A stretch of 64,000 nt of DNA from Acidovorax sp. 106 (GTDB lineage: Bacteria > Pseudomonadota > Gammaproteobacteria > Burkholderiales > Burkholderiaceae_C), in the NCBI RefSeq assembly GCF_003663825.1, contig NZ_RCCC01000001.1, positions 752,501 to 816,500 on the forward strand, read 5' to 3'. Position numbers and translations under genes: made by a program. Below, one piece after another: positions 52,316 through 60,493 of the stretch; position 1 is the stretch's first letter, and every line of letters starts with the position of its first letter. The notes beneath the pieces were generated by a model. It was given only the letters and a program-made list of their open reading frames with translations, was not told where the DNA came from and made no database searches.

Positions 52316-53254
52316 TCACTCATGCGCTGACACACCCCGCACGGCGCGCTCCACCGCCTCGCGGGTCAGCGTGGGAGCAAAGGTCTCGATGAAGCTGTAG
52401 GCATAACCCCGCAGCCAGGTGCCCCGGCGCACGCCCAGGCGGGTGACGTTGACCTCGAACAGGTGGCGCGCATCCAGCATGCGCAAGTGGCGGTCTCGCT
52501 CGGGGTCCACCGCGATGGAGGCCACGATGCCCACGCCCATGCCCAGTTCCACATAGGTCTTGATCACGTCGGCATCCATGGCCGAGAGCACCACCTCGGG
52601 CTTGAGCCCCTCGCGGGCGAAGGCCTCGTCGATGTGCGAACGGCCGGTGTAGCCCAGCTCGTAGGTGATGATGGGGAAGGCCTGCAACTGCTGCAGCGTC
52701 ACGGGCTCTTGCAGATCGAGCAGCGGGTGGCCCGGCGGCACGACGATGCTGTGCGTCCAGCGGTAGCACGGCAGGGTGACCAGGGCGTCGTAGTGCGACA
52801 GCGCCTCGGTGGCCACGCCAATGTCGGCCTCGCCGCTGAGCAGCATCTCTGCCACCTGCTTGGGCGAGCCCTGGTGCAAATGCAGCGAAACCTGCGGAAA
52901 CATGGCTCGGAAGTCGCGCACCACATGGGGCAAGGCATAGCGTGCCTGCGAGTGCGTCGCGGCAATGGACAGGCGCCCCTCGTGGCTGGAGCTGTAGTCC
53001 TGCCCGGCACGCTTGAGGTTGTCGGCATCTTGCAGCAGGCGCTCCACAATCGGCAGCACCGCTTGGCCGGGGGGCGTGAGGCCCGTCAGCCGCTTGCCTG
53101 CGCGCACAAAAATCTCGATGCCCAGCTCTTCTTCCAGTTCACGGATCTGGCGGCTCACGCCAGGTTGGGAGGTGTAGAGCAAGGCGGCCACCTCGGTCAG
53201 GTTGAAGCCGCAGCGCACGGCCTCGCGAACGGAACGCAGTTGTTGGAAGTTCAT
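52316..53254 (-). CDS. CysB-type LysR family regulator
   Basis: A 312-residue LysR regulator of the CysB/Cbl group, which controls sulfur assimilation and alkanesulfonate use. The N-terminal helix-turn-helix has NLTEVAALLYTSQPGVSRQI and RELEEELGIEIFVRAGKRLT. The effector domain has RLSIAATHSQARYALPHVVR, ITYELGYTGRSHIDEAFARE, and ELGMGVGIVASIAVDPERDR, all close to CysB. ATG 53254 fits; an upstream extension to 53455 is not conserved-looking. It probably once controlled the sulfonate-type binding protein and rhodanese genes whose remnants lie beside it. Confidence 0.9.
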   Translation of the reverse strand: MNFQQLRSVREAVRCGFNLTEVAALLYTSQPGVSRQIRELEEELGIEIFVRAGKRLTGLTPPGQAVLPIVERLLQDADNLKRAGQDYSSSHEGRLSIAATHSQARYALPHVVRDFRAMFPQVSLHLHQGSPKQVAEMLLSGEADIGVATEALSHYDALVTLPCYRWTHSIVVPPGHPLLDLQEPVTLQQLQAFPIITYELGYTGRSHIDEAFAREGLKPEVVLSAMDADVIKTYVELGMGVGIVASIAVDPERDRHLRMLDARHLFEVNVTRLGVRRGTWLRGYAYSFIETFAPTLTREAVERAVRGVSAHE

Positions 53255-53659
53255 TGTTGTGTGGTTCTTTCGCAAGCGATGGAGAGCGAAAGGGTTCGGG
53301 CCCTGGAGGCCGCTGCGGGCGGTGTGTGTGAGCACGCCATGCGGCACGGCACTGCACCGAAGGACTTGCAGCAGGGCCGCGGCCCCATCCCTTCGCATGA
53401 CAGGCGCCAAGGTGCTGGCGCACGCCATGCCCTTACTGTAGAAGGCCGCGCGCATAACGATAAATGGTCATTCGCAATAAGCTCGGACTCAGCTGTTTTC
53501 GGCGTGAGCTCATGCCCCACAGCTATGTGCGCGCCCTGCCAGCCGCGGTCTGCAGGCACAGCGCAAGGCGGCAAAATCATCAAAAATGATAGCTACCAGC
53601 GCTTATTTAATAAGTGCTAGAGCCCGTTTTCATTCAAAACCCGAGTGACAGCTGCGCGA
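53255..53659. other. 405-base gap between the CysB-type regulator and the ankyrin gene
   Basis: No convincing gene on either strand. It holds the upstream region of the CysB-type gene and, at 53580-53633, a copy of palindrome family 1 that directly follows the 3' end of the seven-gene operon. Confidence 0.6.
53580..53633. repeat. Dispersed palindrome family 1
   Basis: TCAAAAATGATAGCTACCAG, CGCTTATTTAATAAGTGCTA and GAGCCCGTTTTCATT pair into a hairpin 26 bases beyond the last stop of the operon; it could end transcription there. Confidence 0.88.
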
Positions 53660-55306
53660 TCAGTCCGCCAGAAGTTTCTGCGCCGCCTTGTTGCGCTTGG
53701 ACACCGCCAGCTGCAGCGGTGTGCGGCCCTGGCGGTCGCAGTGGGTGCGGTCGGCCCCAGCCTGCAGCAACAGGGGAATGCAACCGGTCGCCTTGTGCTC
53801 CACCGCCTCATGCAAGGTGTTGCCTCCGTGATGCAGCACCCGGTTCGGGTTGGCACCATGGGCCAGCAGCAGCGCCACCTTGGCTTCAGACTGGGCGTGG
53901 ATAGCGGCCTCCAAGGGGGTGTGCTGCGCATCGGCGGGCGGCTCGGCGGGCACGCCCAGCGCGAGCAGCATGTCCACCATCTCCACAGGCCGGTCCACGA
54001 TGCGGCTGCTGAAATCCTGCAGGCAACTGGTGGCGGCATTCAGCCAAGCGGCGTCCCGCGCCGGAAATGCCTCGGGTGCGCTGCGCTGCACCAGGTCTCG
54101 CATCGTGGCCACGTCCGTGCCTTCGTGCTTGGTGGTGCATTGCGCCAGCAATCGGGACTCGGCCATGGGGTCGATGCACATCAGCGCATGGTCCCCCGGC
54201 CGCCACAGCCGGTCCAACGCAGGGAGGTTCCCCTCGTCCACGGCCCTGCCCAGCAAGCCATGCCGATGGGCTTCGTCCGGCGGGGCCTGCGCCAGCAGCG
54301 CGTCCAGCCGCGCATGGTCGTGGTACGAGATGGCGTGGAGTTGCTGCTCTGGGGCGTCGCACTCCAGCGCATAGCGCGGCCAAATCACCTGACCGCCGTG
54401 CGCCATGAGCAGGTCGCGCAGCGCCTGGTGCACCCCCCCGGCCAGGGCCGAATCCCCGTGGTGGCTCACTGCGTTGACCGCTGCGCCCCGCTCCAGCAAC
54501 CACTGCGCGGCCTGCACGGCCATGGTCACCGGCTTGCCTAAATAGTGCGTTGCATCGGCCAGTTGCATCAAGGGCGTGCGTCCCTCGTCGTCCACAGCGT
54601 TCACCTCCACACCTGCGTCCACCAGCGTCTGCATCAGCGCAATGTCAAACGCCCGGGCCGCGCAGTGCAGCGGAAATACGGGCAATGTGTAGCTGGGCAT
54701 GTGGGTGACCAGCGCCAGGGGGTCGGGCCGCGCCCCGGCTTGCAGCAGGGCAATGATGGCGTCGGTCGGCAACACGCCGCTGGCCTTGCCCGCCTGCGGT
54801 GTGAGCAAATGCACGATGAGTGGGCGGTGGTAAAGCACGGTGTTGGGGTCCAGGCCGTGGTGGTGCACCAGGTTCAAGACCTCGCCGTAGTGTTCTTTGG
54901 AGAGCAACTGGTGCACTTCTTCCAGCGGGTCCAGCTTGCGCACAGCGGCCTCAAACTGCTTGCGCGTGACGGGCTTGGGGCCGTTGAGCCACAAGCCTTC
55001 CGCCTTGGGGCCGTTGTGCCATTCGCAGCCAAAGAGCTTCGCGCCTCGCTCCATCAACCCGGGCGGCCAGCTTGCAGCGGCCAGCAGGTTCCATGGCCCG
55101 AGGACAGCCAGCTCGGCACACAGCTGCGCGGCGCCCGCAAACTCAAAAGAGACCCCAGCGTCTTCGCCCAGGCCGAGCATGGTGCCCAGCACACGGGCCT
55201 GGTCTGGCAGCGGCAGTTGGGCGGTGGCCTGGGCCTCGGCAGCCCAGGCGGCAGCCTGCACACGGGACGCAAAATAGACGGTGTAGTGCAGGCGGGACTC
55301 AGACAT
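53660..55306 (-). CDS. Ankyrin repeat protein (operon gene 7)
   Basis: A 548-residue soluble protein. The N-terminal 150 residues are not recognised. Ankyrin-like repeats then run to the end, including LVDAGVEVNAVDDEGRTPLM, WLLERGAAVNAVSHHGDSAL, LLLAHGANPNRVLHHGGNTL, and LLLQAGADRTHCDRQGRTPL. The last ends in KRNKAAQKLLAD. Ankyrin repeats bind proteins. It is the last of seven closely spaced genes, 59 bases after the LRR gene stop. No enzymatic domain or signal peptide is seen. Confidence 0.85.
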   Translation of the reverse strand: MSESRLHYTVYFASRVQAAAWAAEAQATAQLPLPDQARVLGTMLGLGEDAGVSFEFAGAAQLCAELAVLGPWNLLAAASWPPGLMERGAKLFGCEWHNGPKAEGLWLNGPKPVTRKQFEAAVRKLDPLEEVHQLLSKEHYGEVLNLVHHHGLDPNTVLYHRPLIVHLLTPQAGKASGVLPTDAIIALLQAGARPDPLALVTHMPSYTLPVFPLHCAARAFDIALMQTLVDAGVEVNAVDDEGRTPLMQLADATHYLGKPVTMAVQAAQWLLERGAAVNAVSHHGDSALAGGVHQALRDLLMAHGGQVIWPRYALECDAPEQQLHAISYHDHARLDALLAQAPPDEAHRHGLLGRAVDEGNLPALDRLWRPGDHALMCIDPMAESRLLAQCTTKHEGTDVATMRDLVQRSAPEAFPARDAAWLNAATSCLQDFSSRIVDRPVEMVDMLLALGVPAEPPADAQHTPLEAAIHAQSEAKVALLLAHGANPNRVLHHGGNTLHEAVEHKATGCIPLLLQAGADRTHCDRQGRTPLQLAVSKRNKAAQKLLAD

Positions 55307-55365
55307 GGTGCGGGTTCAACGGCAAGGGCAAAACACAGCGGTATGCGGCGGCTGGCTGCAGCGCA

Positions 55366-56772
55366 TCAGCTCTTTTTCTTTTCCAGCTTCTTGAGGGTGG
55401 CCTCGTACGCCTCGGCCACATCGGTGCGGGTTTCGGCAGACACATCAAAGCGGCTGGCCAGCACCGCCGCATCGGCCTTGGCACCCAACTGGCCAATGGC
55501 TTTGAAGACCTTTTTCATGAAGGCTGCGTCGCCGCCCAGGATGTGCTTTTCACAGCGCAGCAAGTCGATGATCGGCTCCACCAGTTGCGGTGACTGGACT
55601 TTGCCCACCACGTCGAGCAAGCGCTTGTAGTGGTGCAGGTGGGCCTCGGAGAAGCCCTCGCGCAGATGGAAGAACGCCAGGAACAGGTCGGCAAACGCGG
55701 GGATGGGAGCCTCTGCCAGGATGCGGGCGATGGTGGCGTGCTCGAGCTTCAGTTTGCCCGCATAGAACGGTTCGTACTCCGGGTAAAAGGCCAGCTCAGC
55801 GTGAAAGCTCTGGGTCAGCGGGGCCACCAAGTGCTCGCCAAAGCTGCTGAGCACCGACACCAGCAGCTTGGACTCTTCCCAGTAGTGCGGGCGCAGGCCA
55901 TGGGTCACCATCGCATCGAACGCGCCGGGGGCCGGGTGTGCCAGCGCGCCGCGCACCATCTCCTCGTCAAAGTGCCCGTGCACCAGGTGAGAGAACGCAT
56001 CGCCCAGCAAGGCCAGGTCGGTGATGGCGTAGAGCTGCGGCCAATCCTTGGTCTCCATCAGCTTCGCGATGCGCAAGGCTTCGATGCTTTCTGGGGTGCG
56101 CACATACGGCTCCTCAGGCAACTCCAGCTGCAGGGTCACCCGCTCGGCGCTGAGATGGCTGCTCACATGCAGTCGCTGGTAGCGCCGCCCTGCCAGGGGC
56201 GCCAGCGTGGCCAGCGGGTTGTCATCGACCCACAGGGATTCCAAAGCCGCGCAGTGGGCTAACGGAGCCAGGTCAGTGATCCGGTTGCCGTTCACATGCA
56301 AACATTTGAGGGTGGGGTAGCTGGCAACGAACGACAAATCCGTGATGCGGTTGTGCGACAGGTACAGGCTCTCGAGCCTGGGCAACTGGAGCCCCGCCGG
56401 GAAGTGGGTGAACTTGTTGTTCCACGCGAACAGCGTCTTTACATTCAGGCCGTTGAGTGTCTCGAAGTCTTTGAAGTCGCAGTACGCAATGGTCAGCGAG
56501 TTCAGATGGGGCAAAGCTTTGAGGGCCTGCAGGTTGGTGAACTGCAGGCGCTCCAGGCTCAAGCGCCGAAGCCCCTGGATGTGAGCCAGGCGCGACAGAT
56601 CGACCGGCTGCGCCGTGCGGTTGCTGCGCAGGTCGATGTCCAGGATGTCATCGCAGTCGGCGATCTGGTCCAGATCGGCATCGGTGAATTTCTCCAGGTG
56701 CAGGCCGTCGGCATGGTTCAGCACACGGATGGGGCTATGAATGCGGTCGGTCCATTTGGGCTTGGTGGTCAT
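55366..56772 (-). CDS. Leucine-rich repeat protein, paralogue 2 (operon gene 6)
   Basis: A 468-residue protein with about six leucine-rich repeats in residues 30-190 (LRRLSLERLQFTNLQALKAL, LESLYLSHNRITDLSFVASY, and LKCLHVNGNRITDLAPLAHC), then a helical second half ending AIGQLGAKADAAVLASRFDV. It is paralogous along its whole length to the protein at 49696-51111. ATG 56772 matches the paralogue's N-terminus; the frame's extension to 56931 overlaps the next gene's end and is rejected. It lies between two ankyrin genes with 59-61 base gaps. Confidence 0.87.
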   Translation of the reverse strand: MTTKPKWTDRIHSPIRVLNHADGLHLEKFTDADLDQIADCDDILDIDLRSNRTAQPVDLSRLAHIQGLRRLSLERLQFTNLQALKALPHLNSLTIAYCDFKDFETLNGLNVKTLFAWNNKFTHFPAGLQLPRLESLYLSHNRITDLSFVASYPTLKCLHVNGNRITDLAPLAHCAALESLWVDDNPLATLAPLAGRRYQRLHVSSHLSAERVTLQLELPEEPYVRTPESIEALRIAKLMETKDWPQLYAITDLALLGDAFSHLVHGHFDEEMVRGALAHPAPGAFDAMVTHGLRPHYWEESKLLVSVLSSFGEHLVAPLTQSFHAELAFYPEYEPFYAGKLKLEHATIARILAEAPIPAFADLFLAFFHLREGFSEAHLHHYKRLLDVVGKVQSPQLVEPIIDLLRCEKHILGGDAAFMKKVFKAIGQLGAKADAAVLASRFDVSAETRTDVAEAYEATLKKLEKKKS

Positions 56773-56833
56773 GGCGTCAGGCTGTGAAAAGGGGATGGAG
56801 GGGACCGGTGGCTGCGGCAGCGCCGACCTGCCT

Positions 56834-58255
56834 TCAACCCAGGGTTTTGAGGTAGCGGACGCAAAGCTGGCCGATGGCATCGCACAGCACATCGTTGGTG
56901 GGTGGTGCACCTGGCGCCATGGGCAAATCAATCGCTTCGCGCAGCACCCAGTCGTCGCCCTCTACCTGCGAGAAGCGGATGCGCATGACAGACCAATCGA
57001 AGACATGGACACCCATTTCCACCGCGCCGCTGCGGCTGAGGTACGACTTGGTGCGCGACAGCTTCAGGCCACGGAAGTAGTCGTCGTATTCCAGGTACAA
57101 CAGGCCAGGCGGCACACGCGGGTCTTCGCCCGAACCCAGCCGCGCGATCACGTCCTTGAGGCAGGTGCGCAGCCAATCCGGGTATTGGCTGGAGGTCCAG
57201 TCCGTGGGCCCGTCGATCAATCCGGGCGCGCGCTCCCAGGTGGCGCGCTGGGCGGTGCCGTCTGCGGCCTTGGGCTTGGCGGGCTTTTTGGGTGCTACCG
57301 AGGTGGTCAACACCGCCACTCGGGCCTCGTACTCGGTGCCACGGAACAGGCGCACATCGGCAGCCACGAGCTTGCCTTGGGCCGCCAGGGCCTCGGCCAG
57401 CACGGCGGCCACATCCAGGTTGCCAGCGCTGACGGCCAGACGCAGCGGGGTGCGACCACGGGCATTGGCAGCGGCGGGGTCCAGGCCCCATTCGAACAAC
57501 TGGCGGGTGGTGGCGACAGGGTCGACCCCTCGCTGCCACGCCACCGAGATGCCAGCGCGGCTCAGGTTCAGACCGTCCACATCGCCAGCACAGTGCATCA
57601 GCGCGTTGGTGCCTGCGGGGGTGATGAACTGCACATTGGCGCCGCGGTCATTCAAAAAGCGCAACAGCGGCACACTCCCCATGTAGGCGGCCATGAGCAC
57701 CGGGTTGTACATCTCGCGGTGATCCATCGCCTCGATGTCGGCACCGGCCGCCAGCAGCATATCGACCGCCTGGAACACCATTTCGGCATGCCCCGCCTGG
57801 GCGTCATCACGCCGAAATGGGATGCTGCAAATCTCGCCACGCATGTCCCCCAGCCCGAGGGCGATGCACAGCGCGGGGTCCTTGGTCTTGCGGGGATCGC
57901 CCCCTGCCGCCAGCACCATACCCAGCCGCTCCAAAGAGCGCCCCCCGGTATCACCCAACAACTGCTCACAACACACGGCCAAAGGCGTGGCATTGCGGTT
58001 CTTGCGCTTGTTGGGATCAGCCCCACGCTCCAGCATCAAGCGCAGCAACGCGAGTTGTGCGTCCATGCGCTGAGCGGCACAAGCGTCGTCCGGGCCATCG
58101 GAGTACACCCAGTGGGCGTTGCAGACCCACTGCGACGCGGGGTACTGGGACACGCTGATTCGGTCGGGGTGGACGCCGGAGCAGACCAGGCGCTCTATTT
58201 CGGCCATGAGCGCATCGAATCCGATGTCGTGTTCGAGTGTGAAAGAAGTGGCCAT
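56834..58255 (-). CDS. Ankyrin repeat protein (operon gene 5)
   Basis: A 473-residue soluble protein. Ankyrin-like repeats occupy about residues 65-290: LRLMLERGADPNKRKNRNAT, MLLAAGADIEAMDHREMYNP, LRFLNDRGANVQFITPAGTN, and EWGLDPAAANARGRTPLRLA. A charged Lys/Pro linker (about 320-340) leads to a C-terminal domain of about 130 residues (LYLEYDDYFRGLKLSRTKSY and GVHVFDWSVMRIRFSQVEGD) that I do not recognise. It starts 33 bases after the ATPase stop and is clearly different in sequence from the other ankyrin gene. Confidence 0.85.
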   Translation of the reverse strand: MATSFTLEHDIGFDALMAEIERLVCSGVHPDRISVSQYPASQWVCNAHWVYSDGPDDACAAQRMDAQLALLRLMLERGADPNKRKNRNATPLAVCCEQLLGDTGGRSLERLGMVLAAGGDPRKTKDPALCIALGLGDMRGEICSIPFRRDDAQAGHAEMVFQAVDMLLAAGADIEAMDHREMYNPVLMAAYMGSVPLLRFLNDRGANVQFITPAGTNALMHCAGDVDGLNLSRAGISVAWQRGVDPVATTRQLFEWGLDPAAANARGRTPLRLAVSAGNLDVAAVLAEALAAQGKLVAADVRLFRGTEYEARVAVLTTSVAPKKPAKPKAADGTAQRATWERAPGLIDGPTDWTSSQYPDWLRTCLKDVIARLGSGEDPRVPPGLLYLEYDDYFRGLKLSRTKSYLSRSGAVEMGVHVFDWSVMRIRFSQVEGDDWVLREAIDLPMAPGAPPTNDVLCDAIGQLCVRYLKTLG

Positions 58256-58288
58256 GGGAAACTATGAACAGGTCAAAAAATGCCAGGG

Positions 58289-60493
58289 TCAGGCCTTGGC
58301 CAACACCGCCAGCTCTTGGCGCAGCAGCAACTGCACCTCGGTTGGCTCGAACTGGCCCTGCAGCAGCGGGATGGCGAAGCGGTATTCAGCCTCTTGCTTG
58401 CGCAGCACGTAGGCCAGTTGCAGCCGGGCCAGCGACTGGCGCAGGGCCTGCGCGTCGGCCATGATGCCGTGGCTTTGCAGCAGCTGCGCCAGGGCCACTA
58501 GGCTGGTCTGCCCGGTCTGGGCGGTGTGGTAGACCACCACACGGTCGAGACGGCAGGCGGCTTCGTCCTGGCTCAGGCGCCCCCAGCCGGCCAATGCGTC
58601 TTGCACCGCCTGCGAGGCCAGGGCCTGGTTCAGGTGGTGGGCTTCGATGGCGCGCTCGCCGGGTTGCAGGGCCTCCAGGCATTCTTGGCACAGGATGGCC
58701 ACCAGGTTGGCGCGCTGGCCGCTGGCATCGATGAGGCGCTCGACCAGCGCATCGCTGGCAAAGCCCAGGCGCAGGCGGCGCAGCGGCTCGGTGGCCAGTT
58801 CGCGGCAGGCGGCGCGCTCGAGCCCGCCGATGGTCAGCACTTCGCCAAAATTGCGCAGGGGGCTTTGGTAGTCGAGCACCGCGGTGGCATACAAATCCCA
58901 GAACCCTGCCAGCATGAACCAGCAGCGGCCCTCTTCGCTGAGCGAGCGCAGGGTGGACAACTGCGCATAGCCTTGGTCCGACTCGGCACGGAAGAACTGG
59001 TCGGCCTCGTCGATCAACAGCACCAGCCGCTTGCCCACCGCCTGCGCCTGCAGGTGGGCCACGATGTCTTCGAGCGTGGTGTGGGCGGGCAGGCCCAGTT
59101 GCAGCGCCAGGCGTGGGGCCAGCCGGTGGTCGCGCAGCGATACGTAGTGGCACACGGTGTGCGGGTGGCCCTGCAGGCGGCGCTGTACGGCTTTGAGCAA
59201 GCTGCTTTTGCCCAACTGGCGCCCGCCCACCACCAGGTAATTGGCGGGCTCTCGGGTGACCACGCGGGCCAGCAGCTGCGCGCGGCCAAAGAACGAGCCT
59301 TCGCGCGTGACGCCACCGCGCGTCTGGTACGGCGAGATGCGGGTGATGCGCAGCTGGGTGGACAGCAGGCGCAGCAGCACCTGCAGGGCCTGGCCGCCCA
59401 GCAGCCATTCGGTCAGGCTGGCGCTGTCCACCATCACATGCAGGTTGGCGCTGTCTTCGCAATGGGCGCGTAGCAGGGGGAACGGGGCCTCAAGGCTGTG
59501 CTCGCTCAGCACCAGCAGCACGTCGCTGCCAGTCTGCGCAGCACGCAGGCTTTGCACCAGGGCCGCTTCGTCGAGCCCCGGCGTGGGCACCAGCACCAGG
59601 CAGCGGTCCAGCGACACGGGCAGGTCGGGGGCAAATTGCCACTCCAGCACCACGCCAGGCAGGGCCCAGTCGGCACTGGTCTGCTGGCGGGCCACCACTT
59701 TATCGGCCAGGGCATGGGCCAGTGCGACACCGCCGCTTTGGGCAGATTGCACGGCGTTGCGCCAGTCGGCCGTGCGTATCTGGGCCGCCAGCAAGGTGCC
59801 CTGCAGGCGGCCCACCATACGCAGCAACTTGTCGAGCTGGGGCAGCCGGGCCAGCGGTGTGCGCCGCAGCCGCGCTGGCCGCAGTTGCGCAGGTCCGATG
59901 AGCGGGTGGCGCAGGAACCATACAACCGCCCCGCCCACAAAGATCAGACCGCACCAGAGTATGAGGGAGCGCAGCCAGCCAAACGGGTCGCTGGCAGGTG
60001 CAGGTGTAGGTGCGGGCGCAAAGTCGTCGGCAGCGTTTTCCAAGCAATTGATGGGCAGGTAGCCCGCTGGGATGGGCGGGCGCCCAGGGCGACAGGACCA
60101 GGTGGTGGTGCCTGGCGTGAGCCGCAACAGAACCTGCGTGCCCGAGAGCTTGCCCAGCTCGGGGTTGGGCAGAACGTCGGCCTGCAACTGGTAGGGCCCT
60201 GGCGAGGTCACGCGCAGCAAGCGCTGGCCCGTGGGCGGGGCATAGCGTGCGATGTCTTCAGGCCAGTGCCCCTCTTCGTTGGAGGCCTGCATCAGTGCCA
60301 CACGCCACTGCACCAGCTCACCCCACACCGGCCCGGCGCCTTCTGCGCCCAGCACTGCGCCCTTGGTGGCAGGGTTGAGCTTGGGGGTAAGCACGGCGCT
60401 ACCAACGAACAGCGTCACTGCGGCAATGACCACGCCACGCAGCACAGGGCGCGAGAGCAGTGGGCTCAGCAACAGGTTCAATCGTTCGAGCAT
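58289..60493 (-). CDS. Membrane-anchored STAND-like ATPase with a pilin-like domain (operon gene 4)
   Basis: A 734-residue protein. A membrane segment (about 20-36) leads to a periplasmic domain (about 44-155). Its end, TTTWSCRPGRPPIPAGYLPI then NC, gives the W-x-C ... Y-L-P-x-x-C disulfide loop of type IV pilins; EEGHWPEDIARY also fits. A second membrane segment (about 174-194) returns to the cytosol. After about 200 residues comes an ATPase: Walker A LVVGGRQLGKSSLLKAV (Lys near 429), Walker B RLVLLIDEADQF (Asp near 495), and a winged-helix-like C-terminus. ATG 60493 overlaps the previous gene by 16 bases. The layout suggests a sensor that couples an outside signal to the ATPase; this is inference. 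Confidence 0.82.
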   Translation of the reverse strand: MLERLNLLLSPLLSRPVLRGVVIAAVTLFVGSAVLTPKLNPATKGAVLGAEGAGPVWGELVQWRVALMQASNEEGHWPEDIARYAPPTGQRLLRVTSPGPYQLQADVLPNPELGKLSGTQVLLRLTPGTTTWSCRPGRPPIPAGYLPINCLENAADDFAPAPTPAPASDPFGWLRSLILWCGLIFVGGAVVWFLRHPLIGPAQLRPARLRRTPLARLPQLDKLLRMVGRLQGTLLAAQIRTADWRNAVQSAQSGGVALAHALADKVVARQQTSADWALPGVVLEWQFAPDLPVSLDRCLVLVPTPGLDEAALVQSLRAAQTGSDVLLVLSEHSLEAPFPLLRAHCEDSANLHVMVDSASLTEWLLGGQALQVLLRLLSTQLRITRISPYQTRGGVTREGSFFGRAQLLARVVTREPANYLVVGGRQLGKSSLLKAVQRRLQGHPHTVCHYVSLRDHRLAPRLALQLGLPAHTTLEDIVAHLQAQAVGKRLVLLIDEADQFFRAESDQGYAQLSTLRSLSEEGRCWFMLAGFWDLYATAVLDYQSPLRNFGEVLTIGGLERAACRELATEPLRRLRLGFASDALVERLIDASGQRANLVAILCQECLEALQPGERAIEAHHLNQALASQAVQDALAGWGRLSQDEAACRLDRVVVYHTAQTGQTSLVALAQLLQSHGIMADAQALRQSLARLQLAYVLRKQEAEYRFAIPLLQGQFEPTEVQLLLRQELAVLAKA

